A stretch of DNA of 64,000 nt, taken from positions 62,001-126,000 of the forward strand of contig WIXG01000025.1 of the NCBI GenBank assembly GCA_009869945.1, written 5' to 3'. Both the position numbers and the translations under genes were made by a program. Of the stretch, positions 28,502-41,432 are shown piece after piece (within the stretch, counting starts at the first letter, position 1; each line of letters begins with the position of its first letter). A model generated the notes under the pieces. It saw only the letters and a list, made by a program, of their open reading frames with translations. It was not told where the DNA came from and did not search any database. Source of the stretch: Mesaphorura yosii (taxonomy: Eukaryota > Arthropoda > Collembola > Poduromorpha > Tullbergiidae).

Positions 28502-30361
28502 AATACAAGAGTATAAGACGTAGTTTAGTGCTTACCAATTTATTGTTGTAACCAACATAAATGTTATTTTATTCAAAAATCTGCATGTGTAAATACGCAT
28601 GTATACGATGTTTAATTAAGGCAAGTATAATTTGACGGACGTGAATCAAATACAATACGTGATGATCTGATCAGGGTAATGTTGGACCTGATTCATACCA
28701 CATTGGCTGGCCGAGCCACGCCAAATGTACATAAATTTTAAATGTATACGTACTTAAATTATTCAATACTCTTAATGTACCTTCACTGCAGTCGACAAAC
28801 ATTCCTCCTTGCTTTGATCCAAAGGAAGACGCAGTCTTTCATTTAATACATATTGTCTCGCCGTGCTCTCTTGCCTATTCCAGACCAAATTACCGCGCCG
28901 CAAATGTCAGTCCCTATGAATAACTGTCGTGTAATTTTAATTGCTTCCATTTGCTTAAGTGATTGTACAAATAATTGAGGCGCAATGCGTTGAGGTTAAA
29001 TAAAGAATGATGTATGCCATGTCAGGATTTGTAAACATGTATTTATGCTGTACTTAAATAATTTATATTTTGACAATTATCTTTAACATTGTCTTAAGCT
29101 ATGCCATGATAATGTGTAAGTCCGTACCTGTCAACAAAAAATAAAGCTTTGTGGTTAAATCTCATTTTAATTAATTACGCATAAGTTAATGCAAGCGTAA
29201 ATCTAAACACTAAGCTAAAAGATTCCTGAAAGAGAACTCTACTCTGGTTGTGAATTGAATTGAATTAGGAGGAACGTATGAAAGTCAATGAAATTATAAT
29301 AAATGTTCGTGTGTTTATGGTTTTTCTTCTGTCGTCTGTGGATTATTTCTTTATTGCGCGGTTGTTGCAGCCTAGCAGCTCATCATTCAAAGCGAGAAAT
29401 CGAAATTCTAAATAGTTCACCAAAAGTTGAGGACCTGCTGACATTTGGCTTGGGACAACTCAAACCAGATTCTATACTGTAAAAAAGACAATGGAACAAT
29501 TTAGGAATTGAGATAGGAGCGAAACTAACTCTGTGATTGACAGTAAAATGACAAGACGTCGTAAGTCGCAATCGTAACGAGTTGATCTGGTTTTTACAAT
29601 TTCACGCGAATCGCGAATGTGATATGCGAATTGTCTCGTATTTGTGTTTATTGCATTGTAATTGCATTGCGAACTACAATCGTGTGGGTCTGGCTAGCAT
29701 TTGTTCTTGATCTTGAATCTTGACTGACTGTCTTGACATTAGGTTGCGCACCATACAAGAACGGCTGCTCGACTGCTATTACCTCAAGAAGAGGCACACA
29801 GCTCCGCTCATTGCAGTAGTACGGAAAACTGAAACTGGTTTTACAAAATCGCAGCGCAATAATGATGAAGAAATAGGGTCAAATTTGGAGTATTGGTAAT
29901 GCAAATCTTTTGTTCATCGTGTAACCGTGTATGGCGATTGTCTTCGAAGCAGCATAAACCATAATGCCCATCATTCGTAGAAAAGGTGAAATTCTAAACC
30001 TGTAAAAAGCATCTTGCGTCTGCATCTTGTCCCTTGTCCCGTGCCTGTCTGCGTTGTATCCTGCCGTTGCCATCTCGTTAAAGTTTCAATTTATGGTTTT
30101 TGCGAATGCAGCGTGTCCCACAATACCACAACGCAGCGAAAGATGCAATTTGGTGACCAACTTTTCTGGGGTTGAGTGGTTTTTGCGCCTGGCCACCTCA
30201 ATTCTTTTATGACTTTATTATGCTTAGGCCAAAAGTAACACCGCGCGTCTTATTGCATTTTAACTGAGGTTACCGTTTACGATTTTGTGCATTGATAAAA
30301 GGTATCTCAGTTGACAATCTGACCTTGAGGGTAATTCTTCCTGATAAGCACGTCCGCGATC
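28502..30361. other. Receptor 3' region and spacer before the protease array
   Basis: The first 650 bp or so is probably 3' UTR, with AATAAA at 28999-29004 and 29140-29145. From there to the SP1 start at 30362 I see only short overlapping frames without motifs. Confidence 0.55.
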
Positions 30362-32422
30362 ATGAATTTAACAACGCATTTCTTAGCATGTGTGCTGTTA
30401 GTTTGTTGTTTCTCCGTAAATCTATCGCCATCGCAAGGATCTCCAGTTGAATCCACTAAGGGAAAGAATCGAGATGAACATCGTCTCAGGTTTCTGGTAA
30501 GAGCCAATGGAAAAGTTCAATGTCGATCGTAGAGAGGATTGAACATTCCGTCGTGACACATCGTTCAAATGTAATTTGGCTGCAGGTTCTTCAAAAGAGC
30601 GACATCGTAGCAGACGACGGAGAGGAAACGACTCCAGCAGCATCAGAACAGGAAGACGAAGATGACGACGAAGGTGAGCGTAGTAGCTTGCAGTGTTGGT
30701 CGGTGATCGCTCGCGATTGTTCTTGGTGTCATCTTCTTGAATCTTGAATGCCTTCAGATGAAGACGACTCCGCCGAGAAAACGACTGCTTTGCCCAGTCT
30801 GATCGACGCTGTCACCGCCAAGGACGAGACCGAAATAATCGAAATAGTCGAAGTCAAAAACGACGAAGCGGCAGCCGTGCCCGACGTACCTGTGGTGGTG
30901 GTGGTGGAGGAGGAGGAGGAAAAGGATCTCAACTTCCCGAAGGAACCCGAGCCTGACGTATTCTTCAATGAAACAGAATACGTACATCAGCCACTTGATA
31001 TTTCCCAATTTCCAGCGTTGAAAGTCGTTAACTCAAAGATTTACGGAAAAGCGTCGTGTCGTAAGACAATTACTGTTAGATGGTACAAATGTCAGGACTT
31101 ACTTTAGTTGTAAATGTCCTTGTGTAAATGTCGTACAGAATGCGGAGTGCCATCGATAGCGAAGATAGTGAATGGCACAGCCGCTGAAATTGTGCAAATT
31201 CCATGGACAGTGGGATTGGTGAGAGCAGGTTGGTTTGGGTTTGGAGCTGGCAGGAAACCATTCTGTGGTGGCACCCTCATAAATAATCTTTACGTAAGAT
31301 ATGTGATTTCTTTAAGGTAACAGTCTTAGTTACAGAATTTTCAATGTTGAAATGTTCGTCCTAGGTTATGACTGCCAGTCATTGCGTGGACGGACAGTTC
31401 CCAAGTGGCATCCGAGTCTGGTTGAACACGGAAGACCTGAATAACAGTACGGGCCGCCTGGTCCGGGACGTCGACTCAATCACAATGCATCCAGGATACT
31501 CGAGGAGAACTGTTGATGTATGTACTGCGGCTACTTCGTCACTTTGCTTGAATGAAATTAGTCAAATCTTTGCCAACAGAACGACATTGCGCTGATCAAA
31601 CTCGCAAGCCCCGTCGTATTTGACACCACATCGACCTTGGCCCCTGCTTGCATTCCAGCAAACAACGACAATGACTTCAGCACCTACAATGCGACCGTGG
31701 CCGGATGGGGCACAACTTCAAGTGGGGGGTCACAGTCAACTTACCTGCGCGAGGTCGTTGTTCCAGTCATAACCAATGAAGAGTGCAATCGTGATACGAT
31801 GTACGTTGATAAGATTTCACCAAATATGCTGTGCGCCGGGTTCAAAGAGGGTGGAAAGGGTAAGTTGTTCCCTCCGTTTAGGAAAATCCAGCTTTCGCTG
31901 GAATGTACCGGGGCTACCGGTTTATTTACAAAACACTAATTCATGATTATAATTTTTTCAGATGCCTGCCAGGTAATCGTGTGTTATGATTGAAGACTCC
32001 ATTAAGACACCAGGCTGAGGCTCATGACTATAGCCTTAACTTGCATTTTCCTTTTTGCAGGGTGACTCTGGTGGTCCGTTGACTATTCAGAATGCGGACC
32101 GAGAAACAGTAATTGGAATTGTGTCTTGGGGTATGTTGATTCAAAGAATAAGCCCATGATGATGCGACAAATCTGCTTTGCAATTATTGAGTGAGTGCGA
32201 TATCAATGAGTGTATTCTGCCGAGCAGGTTATGGCTGCGCTGGACCAAATGCTCCAGGAGTGTACACACGAGTTGGAAGTAAGCACTCGTTGTTTATATT
32301 AGCAGCAAGTTCATGAATTCATTTCTGCGATTTGAACATGGCAGTGAATGAATCTTTTTTGTGTAGGGTATCCGCAATGGATTCTAGAAAATACAAATGG
32401 TGCCGAGTGGTGTGCGGAATAA
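30362..32422 (+). CDS. SP1: secreted trypsin-like serine protease, acidic pro-region
   Basis: Ten exons: 30362-30496, 30586-30673, 30758-31060, 31139-31293, 31365-31517, 31580-31859, 31962-31972, 32061-32130, 32228-32278, 32367-32422; 433 aa. It has a hydrophobic signal peptide (residues 1 to about 25), then a roughly 150-residue pro-region rich in Asp and Glu with a short run of Val and Glu, then an S1 domain. The pro-region ends in SC-Q-CG. Activation is expected after Lys184 (K|IVNG). The triad is complete: His233 (TASHC), Asp280 (NDIAL), Ser378 (GDSGGP). DACQ before GDSGGP puts Asp at the S1-pocket base, and SWGYGCA and GVYTRV follow, so cleavage after Arg/Lys is expected. Exon 7 is only 11 nt. 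The C-terminus is WILENTNGAEWC. No clip domain is visible. AATAAA lies at 32518. First gene of the array. Confidence 0.88.
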
Positions 32423-32776
32423 ATGCATTGGGGAAGGAAGGCGAATATACGTATACGAGTATGCTTTAATTTATTTTGGCATTAACTAATTTATTGTATG
32501 AATAAGAATTGGACGTTAATAAACGCTTCTGCATTTGTCAAACTAATTATGAGATATTACATTCATGATAATCGGAGCGTATGGTATTCGCAACTCGCAC
32601 TTTCTAGAATCTGAACCAGGTTTGCTGAGATTTTTATGGAATGTAAACGTGGGTTTACGTTGTGATAATTCGAATTGTGTCTTTTACTCGATGTCCATAA
32701 TTTGCACTAAACATAAATGCTGCATACTGTCAGTCCATTACATTCTAACTAAACTTCGGCGTCTGAATACTTCAAA

Positions 32777-34128
32777 ATGGACGTTCATCTTATTCAAGAA
32801 ACAATCTTACTGCTTGGATTTGTTATTATTACCTGCATTGGCCAGGTAGATCCAAATCCAATTGAGTTTAAAACGACGATCGAGCAACAAACTTATCGCG
32901 GGGAAATATTCTTGAGCAACGCCGGCTACCTCGCAGGAGACGCGTTCTGCCGTAAGTAACGACACAAGTTGAAACCGGTCACGGCCTCTCCTCCACTGAA
33001 AGATTCGACATTGCCGTTAGAATGTGGCCGACCCACACATCGAGCTGGAGTACCGCAAGTACATGAGGAAAGGTTCTGGTCAATCGAAAACGATATCCCA
33101 TGGACAGCCACATTCGTACGAAACGAAGAAATATTCTGTACTGGGGTCCTTCTCAACACGCTGTACATTTTAACAGCAGCAAATTGCGTGCAGGAGTAAG
33201 TAAACTTTTGTGCTGGTTGACAATTGACAATGACCCCTAAAGCCAGCAAAACTCATGGTATTATTGCATCCAGTGTGAAGTCTGGAGAGATGAACGTAGT
33301 CCTCAACGAGGATTATCATTTGCCGACCAATGAGAGCATAAAAGTGCTTGACAAGTACCACGTCTCGAAAATCATCGTCCATCCAAAGTACAATGAATCG
33401 ACGAGACGGCATGACATCGCCCTTGTGAGGCTGGAGGAGGCAATCTACTTCTTCGAAAAAGCTCTGAATCCGGTTTGTGTGCCAGTGAAGAATGAAGTAT
33501 ACTACAAGAGATTCAATGGGACCGTGACAAGATGGAGTGACTCGGTGGAGTCGGACGTTTTTGGTGGAAAGGTCAAAGTGCCAGCAGGAACACCGTCCCA
33601 TCCAATCATTCAGTCACAATCAAAATTAATCCTACCGCTAATCAGCAATCAACAGTGTAACACAGAAACGGCTCACAAAGGCATGATTTCGGACGAGATG
33701 CTGTAAGCACGCTTCATTGATAATTTTTACCATTTTAATAAATTCCACGCTCCTCGGTGCTTTCAGATGCGCTGGGTTTCTTGACAATTCTGAAGCCTGC
33801 AAAGTAAGTATCATGCAATTTCGCTAGTCGTTATTGTGATTTTCTATCGTTACATTGCACTACACTTTTCGCAAAGGGTGATTCAGGCGGACCGCTAACG
33901 ATAAAGAAAGAAGACAGACAGTACTTGGTTGGGATCGCGTCTTGGGGCGACGGCTGCATTGTTGCGTACAGCCCGAGCATTTACACTCGCGTCGGACGTA
34001 AGATGAAACATGATGTACAAAACGGTCAAACTGTGCCAAATTTTGTGTGTGCCGTACTTGATGTGGTTTCAGGCTACATAAATTGGATTCTGAGAAACAC
34101 CGAAGATGCGGAATGGTGTGCGGAATAA
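32777..34128 (+). CDS. SP2: serine protease homologue, catalytic His replaced by Asn
   Basis: Exons 32777-32951, 33021-33195, 33274-33702, 33767-33803, 33877-33997, 34073-34128; 330 aa. It has an N-terminal signal peptide and a short pro-region ending FC-Q-CG, followed by an S1 fold. The His motif reads TAANC, so residue 113 is Asn (codon AAT). Asp164 (HDIAL) and Ser275 (GDSGGP) remain. The S1-pocket base is Glu (EACKGDSGG), the usual AGWG reads TRWS, and no Arg|Ile-Val-Gly-Gly activation site is present. It is therefore probably secreted but inactive as a protease. All splice sites are good and the frame is open, so it looks like a functional pseudoenzyme gene and not a dead gene. It ends in the array signature NTEDAEWC, with AATAAA at 34241. 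Confidence 0.87.
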
Positions 34129-34530
34129 TGGGCTTCAAGCTGCCGAGGATCACAGTTAATGAGGCTGAACTTGACCTTTTCTAAACTTTCCGCATTTCGT
34201 GTGAAATGAAAATGAGGACACTCGCCCTTACCTTGCGTATAATAAAGAATTAACGTTAAAATTTCTTATTTCTTATTATTTTACAATCGCCGCAGCTGGT
34301 TTAATTCCATATTTACCACAAACAACAATGTACAGTATAAGTGGCAGTGGCTTGACTGGTTTTGGTGACAATTTTGTGTCAAATTCTCTGACCACGCAAC
34401 AACGACGCTTAATGCAGCAGAATTTTTGCCTAGTATTAGCCATTATTAATCACAGATATCAGAGCACGGTTCTCATCAACATTTATAGCTGCGTTCGCTC
34501 TGAGAATTTTCATGGGCATAATTCGCGATA
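34129..34530. other. SP2-SP3 spacer
   Basis: Contains the SP2 poly(A) signal at 34241-34246. I see nothing else that can be supported. Confidence 0.5.
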
Positions 34531-36337
34531 ATGACGGCTCGTAGACATGTGTTTCTATCACTAATAGTTTTGCAAATACTTACATTTTCCCAAATTTATC
34601 AGTGTACAGATTTTAGCGTGGACTTCAGAAATGAGCAGGTACGTACGTATTATCAATGACATAATTGATTACTAGCAATTCATAACATGTATTTCACTGA
34701 TTTGTCCCCAGGAGCAAGAAACCACAACAAATTCTCCAAGCGAAGAAGAGCTGACAACCCTATCAAGTAATTCCAGCCTTCAAAACAGTGACACACTGGG
34801 CTGGAAAGTGGTTCGGCCGGCGTCACCGCCAAGATGGATCTCTCCTTCGATCATCTGGAGAATTCTTGAATTTCCCATCTCGCCAAGCTTAATCGAGAGT
34901 CATACGTTGCTTCAGGAAGAACCTTTGCCAGTGTCAAATGTTGACTTGTCCCACTACAATCTCGGAGAAGAAAATGGTATTATAAAAGGGGAACTCGACT
35001 GTGGTAAGTCTGATAAGTTGGGTTTCTATTCGCACTTAGCGTCAAAGTCAATTATTTGACTGTCTTCTAAAAGAGTGTGGTGTCACAAAGCTGAGAATTG
35101 CGGGAGCTGATGCCGTGCCAGCACGCATCAATGACATTCCATGGACAGCTGCAATGGTATTCAAAGCAAGTCAGCAGCCATTTTGTGGGGCATCGTTAAT
35201 CAACGACAGATACCTTTTGACGGCAGGGCATTGTGTGGCGCTAGGAAAGCGGTATTCAATCACATTAATTACTAACACCAATCCCAACAGTAGTCACTAT
35301 GAATTCATTTTTGCTATATTTGTAGGACCAACGCAAGCGAAATAGAAATATGGTTGAACGATGAAATTGTGCTACTTTCCCACGCAACAGTTGAAAGACG
35401 TCTGGTATTCGACGTGGAGGAGATCATTCTGCATCCCCAGTACAAAGTCTACTACAATGACATTGCACTGATTAAACTCAAGAAATCGGTTCCCTTAGAT
35501 CAAGAGGAGGGTCAGCTGTATTTGGTCAATCCAGTCTGCCTTCCAAAGGACAATGAAGACAAGTTTGATGGCATAAACGGAACGGTAGCCGGCTGGGGTA
35601 AAAGTAAGTGAACTAAATTAACCAGGCATTGTATCCAAAATGTTAACTGTGCTAAACACCTTCGACAGCGAATAGCAGTGGTTCAGTCTCTCCAGTCCTC
35701 CTGAAGATAGACGTTCCAATTCATTCCAATGAGAAATGCATTGCGGAAAGTAAATACAAGAAAAATATAAAAGATAACATGATGTGCGCGGGAGATATAG
35801 AGCACGGAGGTAAGTTGGCCGTCTAAAACTGTTCTCCGGCAATAATGGCGTTGTTGCTGTAGTCCTAACATCCTCCACCATTGTTCTTTCAGGGCGAGAT
35901 TCATGCCAGGTTTGTCCGTTTCAAGTAAAGTTACATGTCCCTCGAACTCGAATATGCTATTAAAATTTTCTACAGGGAGATTCAGGCGGTCCATTAATAG
36001 TCAAAGACGATGAGCGTGCGAAGCTAGTCGGAATAGTTTCTTGGGGTATTTTACATCTGATTCCTTGATCCTGATTAGATTGACTTCGTTTAACAAATAC
36101 GCCATTTTTGAAATGCAGGTTGGGGATGCGCTGTACCCTTCAGGCCCGGAGTGTACACAAGAGTTGGAGGTACCTGAACTTGTAGTAAATTAATTAGGGG
36201 TGTGCCCTATATCTGAAGGCTGGTCTTGTTTCCTCTTAGTTTACCCGGAATGGATCTTGGAAAATACAAAAGATGCACGCTGGTGCCAAGTCAAGCGGAA
36301 TAAAAAAGTGCATCTCAAAATTTCTGCCAACTCGTGA
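34531..36337 (+). CDS. SP3: secreted trypsin-like serine protease
   Basis: Nine exons: 34531-34638, 34712-35003, 35074-35251, 35326-35603, 35669-35809, 35893-35909, 35976-36045, 36119-36169, 36240-36337; 410 aa. Signal peptide (about residues 1-25), then a pro-region of about 105 residues ending DC-E-CG. Activation is expected at LR|IAGA. The triad is intact: His186 (TAGHC), Asp238 (NDIAL), Ser341 (GDSGGP). RDSCQGDSGGP gives a trypsin-type Asp at the pocket base. The residues before GDSGGP come from a 17-nt microexon. The C-terminus carries NTKDARWC followed by a basic 17-residue extension not seen in its neighbours. The intron after GHCVALGKR sits exactly where SP4 has one, and the flanking residues match, so SP3 and SP4 are probably a recent duplicate pair. 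AATAAA at 36414. Confidence 0.87.
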
Positions 36338-36629
36338 TTCTGGATGATCTTTACACGCTCAAAGACTGTTAAGATTAATCTAGGTTAATGAAGTTGTTCA
36401 CTTATTTGGCTCAAATAAAACGAGAGAATTTATTATCGATTGATGATGCACCCGAACTGGCGGCATGTGTTTGTTTATGTATGGTGCGAAGTTGTCTTGA
36501 AGGACTGGTTGGGAGATTTTGGCCCACAAATCACAGAACAGAGAATAGTTAAATTCTTGCACTGGCTCATTGTTTTCATTTCAAGCACTTTTAGTTGACA
36601 TTTGTTCAAATGTAATCTCACCAACAAAA

Positions 36630-38459
36630 ATGTATCCGCTAAATTGCAGTTTGTGTCTACGCTTGCTATTGTTGATTTTGGCGTGTTTGCTGGTTGGAAT
36701 CGCGACAGCGGAAGCTTCCGATTGTTGTGGTGGGTGACTCCGTTTACTCTTTCTCAGGAGACGTCAATTATGAAAATAGAATTCTGAGATATTGTATTTT
36801 GTCTTCGTTGTACTGTTTGCTGCAGAGTGTGGAAATTCGCAAGTGCACGCTGCAGGACTTCCATGGTTGGCAGGAATTGCTCGAAAATCAAAGCAGCGAG
36901 TGTTTTGCTGGGGTTCACTGATCAACGAACAATATGTCTTGACGGTTGGACATTGCGTCGCTTCAGGAAAACGGTACATGTTACATGCTCGTTGTAGACA
37001 CCGTTCGCATTGTGCATTTCATTGGTTGACTGGTTCACAGGTCCAACGTTAGTCTCATCGAGATTTGGCTAAATGACGGAAACACCTCAATGCTCGAACC
37101 GCCTGCAGAAAACTTAATTTACGACATCGATCAGATAAAACTGTATCCAAAGTATAATTTGCACAATGACATCGCTCTCATCAAGCTGAAGAATCCTGTT
37201 TCAGTCGGTACCGCCCGCCCCGTGCACCTTCCGTCCAAACATGATACAGCTTTCACCGGGAATGGAACGACAATTGAAGTTGGCAGTAGGCACTTAGATG
37301 GAAGAGTGATGCTTGTTATAAACCACGTCCCGATTCACTCGAACGTTGATTGTATTAACAAGAGTAAGTACAAAAACATAAAAGAGACGGTGGTTTGTGG
37401 CGGAGATCTTCATGGCCGGAACTCTTCGTGCACGGTAAGTAGACAGGAGAGCACATCGAAGTAAAACGGCCAGTACCAGTTAATTGAGTCGCTGATGCTG
37501 ATGTCTGTTTACCTGTTTTAACAGGATGACTCAGGCAATCCGTTACTCATAAACGAAAGTGGAAGAACAGTCTTAATGGGACTCGCTTCTTGGGGTACGT
37601 CATTCATTCTTTTTGGACGCTATTTTAGCCATCAGCAGAATAATTAGTTGCCTCATGCAAAAATAATTTTTCGACATGTTCCCACAGCCAAAACCGGAAA
37701 GCCATTCCAGTTTAACTTATAAGTAGCATCTGCACTTAGTGCCGACGACATCTATAAATTGCTCAATAAATTTGTCGTGGACACAACTACTTCGAAGGCA
37801 GGGTTGCCGGGTTCGAAGTGTATAAATGCTTCGGCTGCCTTCTTGTTCTCAAGGTTGACAACTTTTCCCAATTAAGGACCTTCCAAGTTTTTACTGCCGG
37901 TAAATTTTCGGTATCACTGTCTCCCGATACACTGGTTTCATAATTGGTTTCCCTGTTTTAGTTTCCAATCCACCTGACAGCCCCGCTAATGACCTTCCTA
38001 GTTTTCACTGCCAGTATATTTTCGGCATCACTGCCTCAGTCAGAAACAGCAATAAACACACGGCAGCAGATGGGGAATTTGTAACTGCCATTTCAATATT
38101 TTAGCGGCAGAAATGATTAAACAACAGAGGGGAAAAGGAAGATTTGTATATTAGTTTAATAATATAACCAAAAAATATTTTTACATACGTCAACTAATAA
38201 ATTCTTTTTACATGCTATTAGCAATTTGCGATTACACCTACATGAACTGTGAATGCTTGCAGGGCGAGATTGTTCTGGGAATCCTGGACCCGTAGTCTAC
38301 GCAAGAGTTTCAGGTATGAGCTCAATGATTCTCAATAACCCGTCCCTGTTGAACTTGGCTCAATGCAATGACACAATGCATGCAATGCTTTCAGCGTTCA
38401 CACAATGGATCTTGGAGAACACCAAAGACGCAGATCGATGCATCAGGGCCAGGCCCTGA
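36630..38459 (+). CDS. SP4: degenerate serine protease homologue
   Basis: Exons 36630-36729, 36826-36973, 37041-37434, 37525-37594, 38263-38313, 38395-38459; 275 aa, the shortest of the array. After a Leu-rich signal peptide there is almost no pro-region: CC-E-CG is followed within ten residues by LPWLAGI, with no Arg|Ile-Val-Gly-Gly cleavage site. His76 (TVGHC) and Asp126 (NDIAL) are present. The Ser motif reads DDSGNP instead of GDSGGP, so the oxyanion-hole Gly is Asp, and the pocket-base residue is Ser. The usual PVCLP reads PVHLP, which removes the Cys that normally pairs with the CG cysteine, and AGWG is missing. Inactivity is inferred. The frame is open and the splice sites intact. Its 668-bp intron at 37595-38262 is long for this array and holds a repeat. 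AATAAA at 38661. Confidence 0.82.
37874..38039 (+). repeat. Two imperfect copies of a ~52-bp unit in an SP4 intron
   Basis: Copy 1 spans 37874-37925 and copy 2 spans 37988-38039. Both contain GACCTTCC, then a T-rich spacer, ACTGCC, ATTTTCGG and ATCACTG in the same order and spacing. Similarity is roughly 80 percent by eye. This is probably a local duplication; I do not recognise it as a transposon. Confidence 0.6.
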
Positions 38460-39065
38460 AATGAGGTCTTCTTTTGACGTTTTCATTTTTAATAGTTGAG
38501 TCAAGATTCTGTTTAAGTATTCCTTTGTGACTGATCAGTGATCCTTCACTCTACCGGCAAATTGCGTATAATTACGTACGTAAATTACCGATAAATGCGA
38601 GCGTGACATTGACACGCATAATTTTGTTGCGTAAATATTACGAAACTGATTTTACTTATGAATAAAATCTCATTCATGCTTAACAGCGTTGCACTGCATT
38701 GATTCAGAATCGAGCACAATGCACAGGGACAGGATTGGCAATGAAACTCCAAGAATCTGGATTAACTGTTTTGATTGTACGTTTCCAGACGGTCAATGTC
38801 GTCGTTGCGTACGATTGTTGACGTGCACTGCAGAGTGCAAAATGCGTAGGAGCCTAATCAAAACAAACTTGACAATCGGATCATATAAAAGCGACGTGCG
38901 TCTGAGGTGACTTATTACCATTTCATAGTAATCTCAAGTAGCAATTCCGCAATTTAATAATTTCGTGTTTATCATCATCGATCGACGCGTAGAGATCAGC
39001 TTCTGTGCTACTTCGATTTGTGGAACCGTTATTAAGTCGACCGGACTAAATCAGTTAAATTAGAC
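38460..39065. other. SP4-SP5 spacer
   Basis: Holds the SP4 poly(A) signal (38661) and a TATA-like element listed separately. No gene is supported here. Confidence 0.5.
38884..38890 (+). promoter_or_regulatory. TATA-like element upstream of SP5
   Basis: TATAAAA followed by GC-richer sequence, 176-182 bp upstream of the SP5 start codon. The position suits a core promoter with a short 5' UTR of about 150 bp, but no initiator can be assigned with certainty. Confidence 0.3.
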
Positions 39066-40613
<1,548 letters not shown>

Positions 40614-41432
40614 TGTAATAACGTTAGACTGTGCCAATGTCAATTTGTTTCATTTGTGTTACCGTTACCTAATTATGTAATTACAACGAATCAGAATCAT
40701 GAATCATTACGAATAAAAATTGCATGTTGAGTCTCCCTTATACGAAAAACGAAATCATTCACTTCATTTTCACAAAGTCTCGGACCATGCGTCGTGTTTA
40801 TTATCCCTGATGTGGTCGCATTGGCCCGAAGCGACTATTGACGTCTTAACGAAATTGCAAGTGAAGCCCGTGCTATCTGCTTTTGTTCATTGTTCATTCT
40901 CATCCGTACTCGTTCCATAAGGAGCAGAGCTCACTCTTCAGGAACAGCGTTTTGCTAATCTTGACAGTGCGATGCAGAAAAGCGAAACCTGACTCTCGTT
41001 TCGCATGCAGTTTTCTACTTGGATATGGGGAAAAGGAGAGGTTTTAATCCAACCTCGTTAATGAGTTGAATTTGCGTTTCGTGTTGAAGGTCTTGCACCA
41101 CATAAAAAGTAAAAAGCAAGACAACACCCGTTGTAGTAAAACACAAACAGGCTCTGGTTTATTATTTTTTGCCAGACCACAACCGGTATTAATCTTTCTC
41201 AGGATCATATCCGATGTCCATCGTATTGCTTAATAAGCTTAATAAGTCATTGTCCTTTAACATTACCTGTACCGAATAATGCGAAAAGTGAATTTTCCTG
41301 TTTAACCCTTCATGCACTTTGCCGGCAGATTATTTACACTTTCTGCGACTACAGTTTGCGTTGTGGCTGCTTTCCAGAGTCCAGCGCTTCGTCTTGCGGG
41401 AGACCAGTCGGGAGCTGAAACCATTCGCCACC
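40614..41432. other. SP5-SP6 spacer
   Basis: Contains the SP5 poly(A) signal at 40712 and presumably the SP6 promoter. I see no supported gene. Confidence 0.5.

Noticed and set aside
30729..31008. Minus-strand frames opposite the SP1 acidic pro-region
   Set aside because: They mirror GAG/GTG-rich coding sequence on the plus strand and have no motif.
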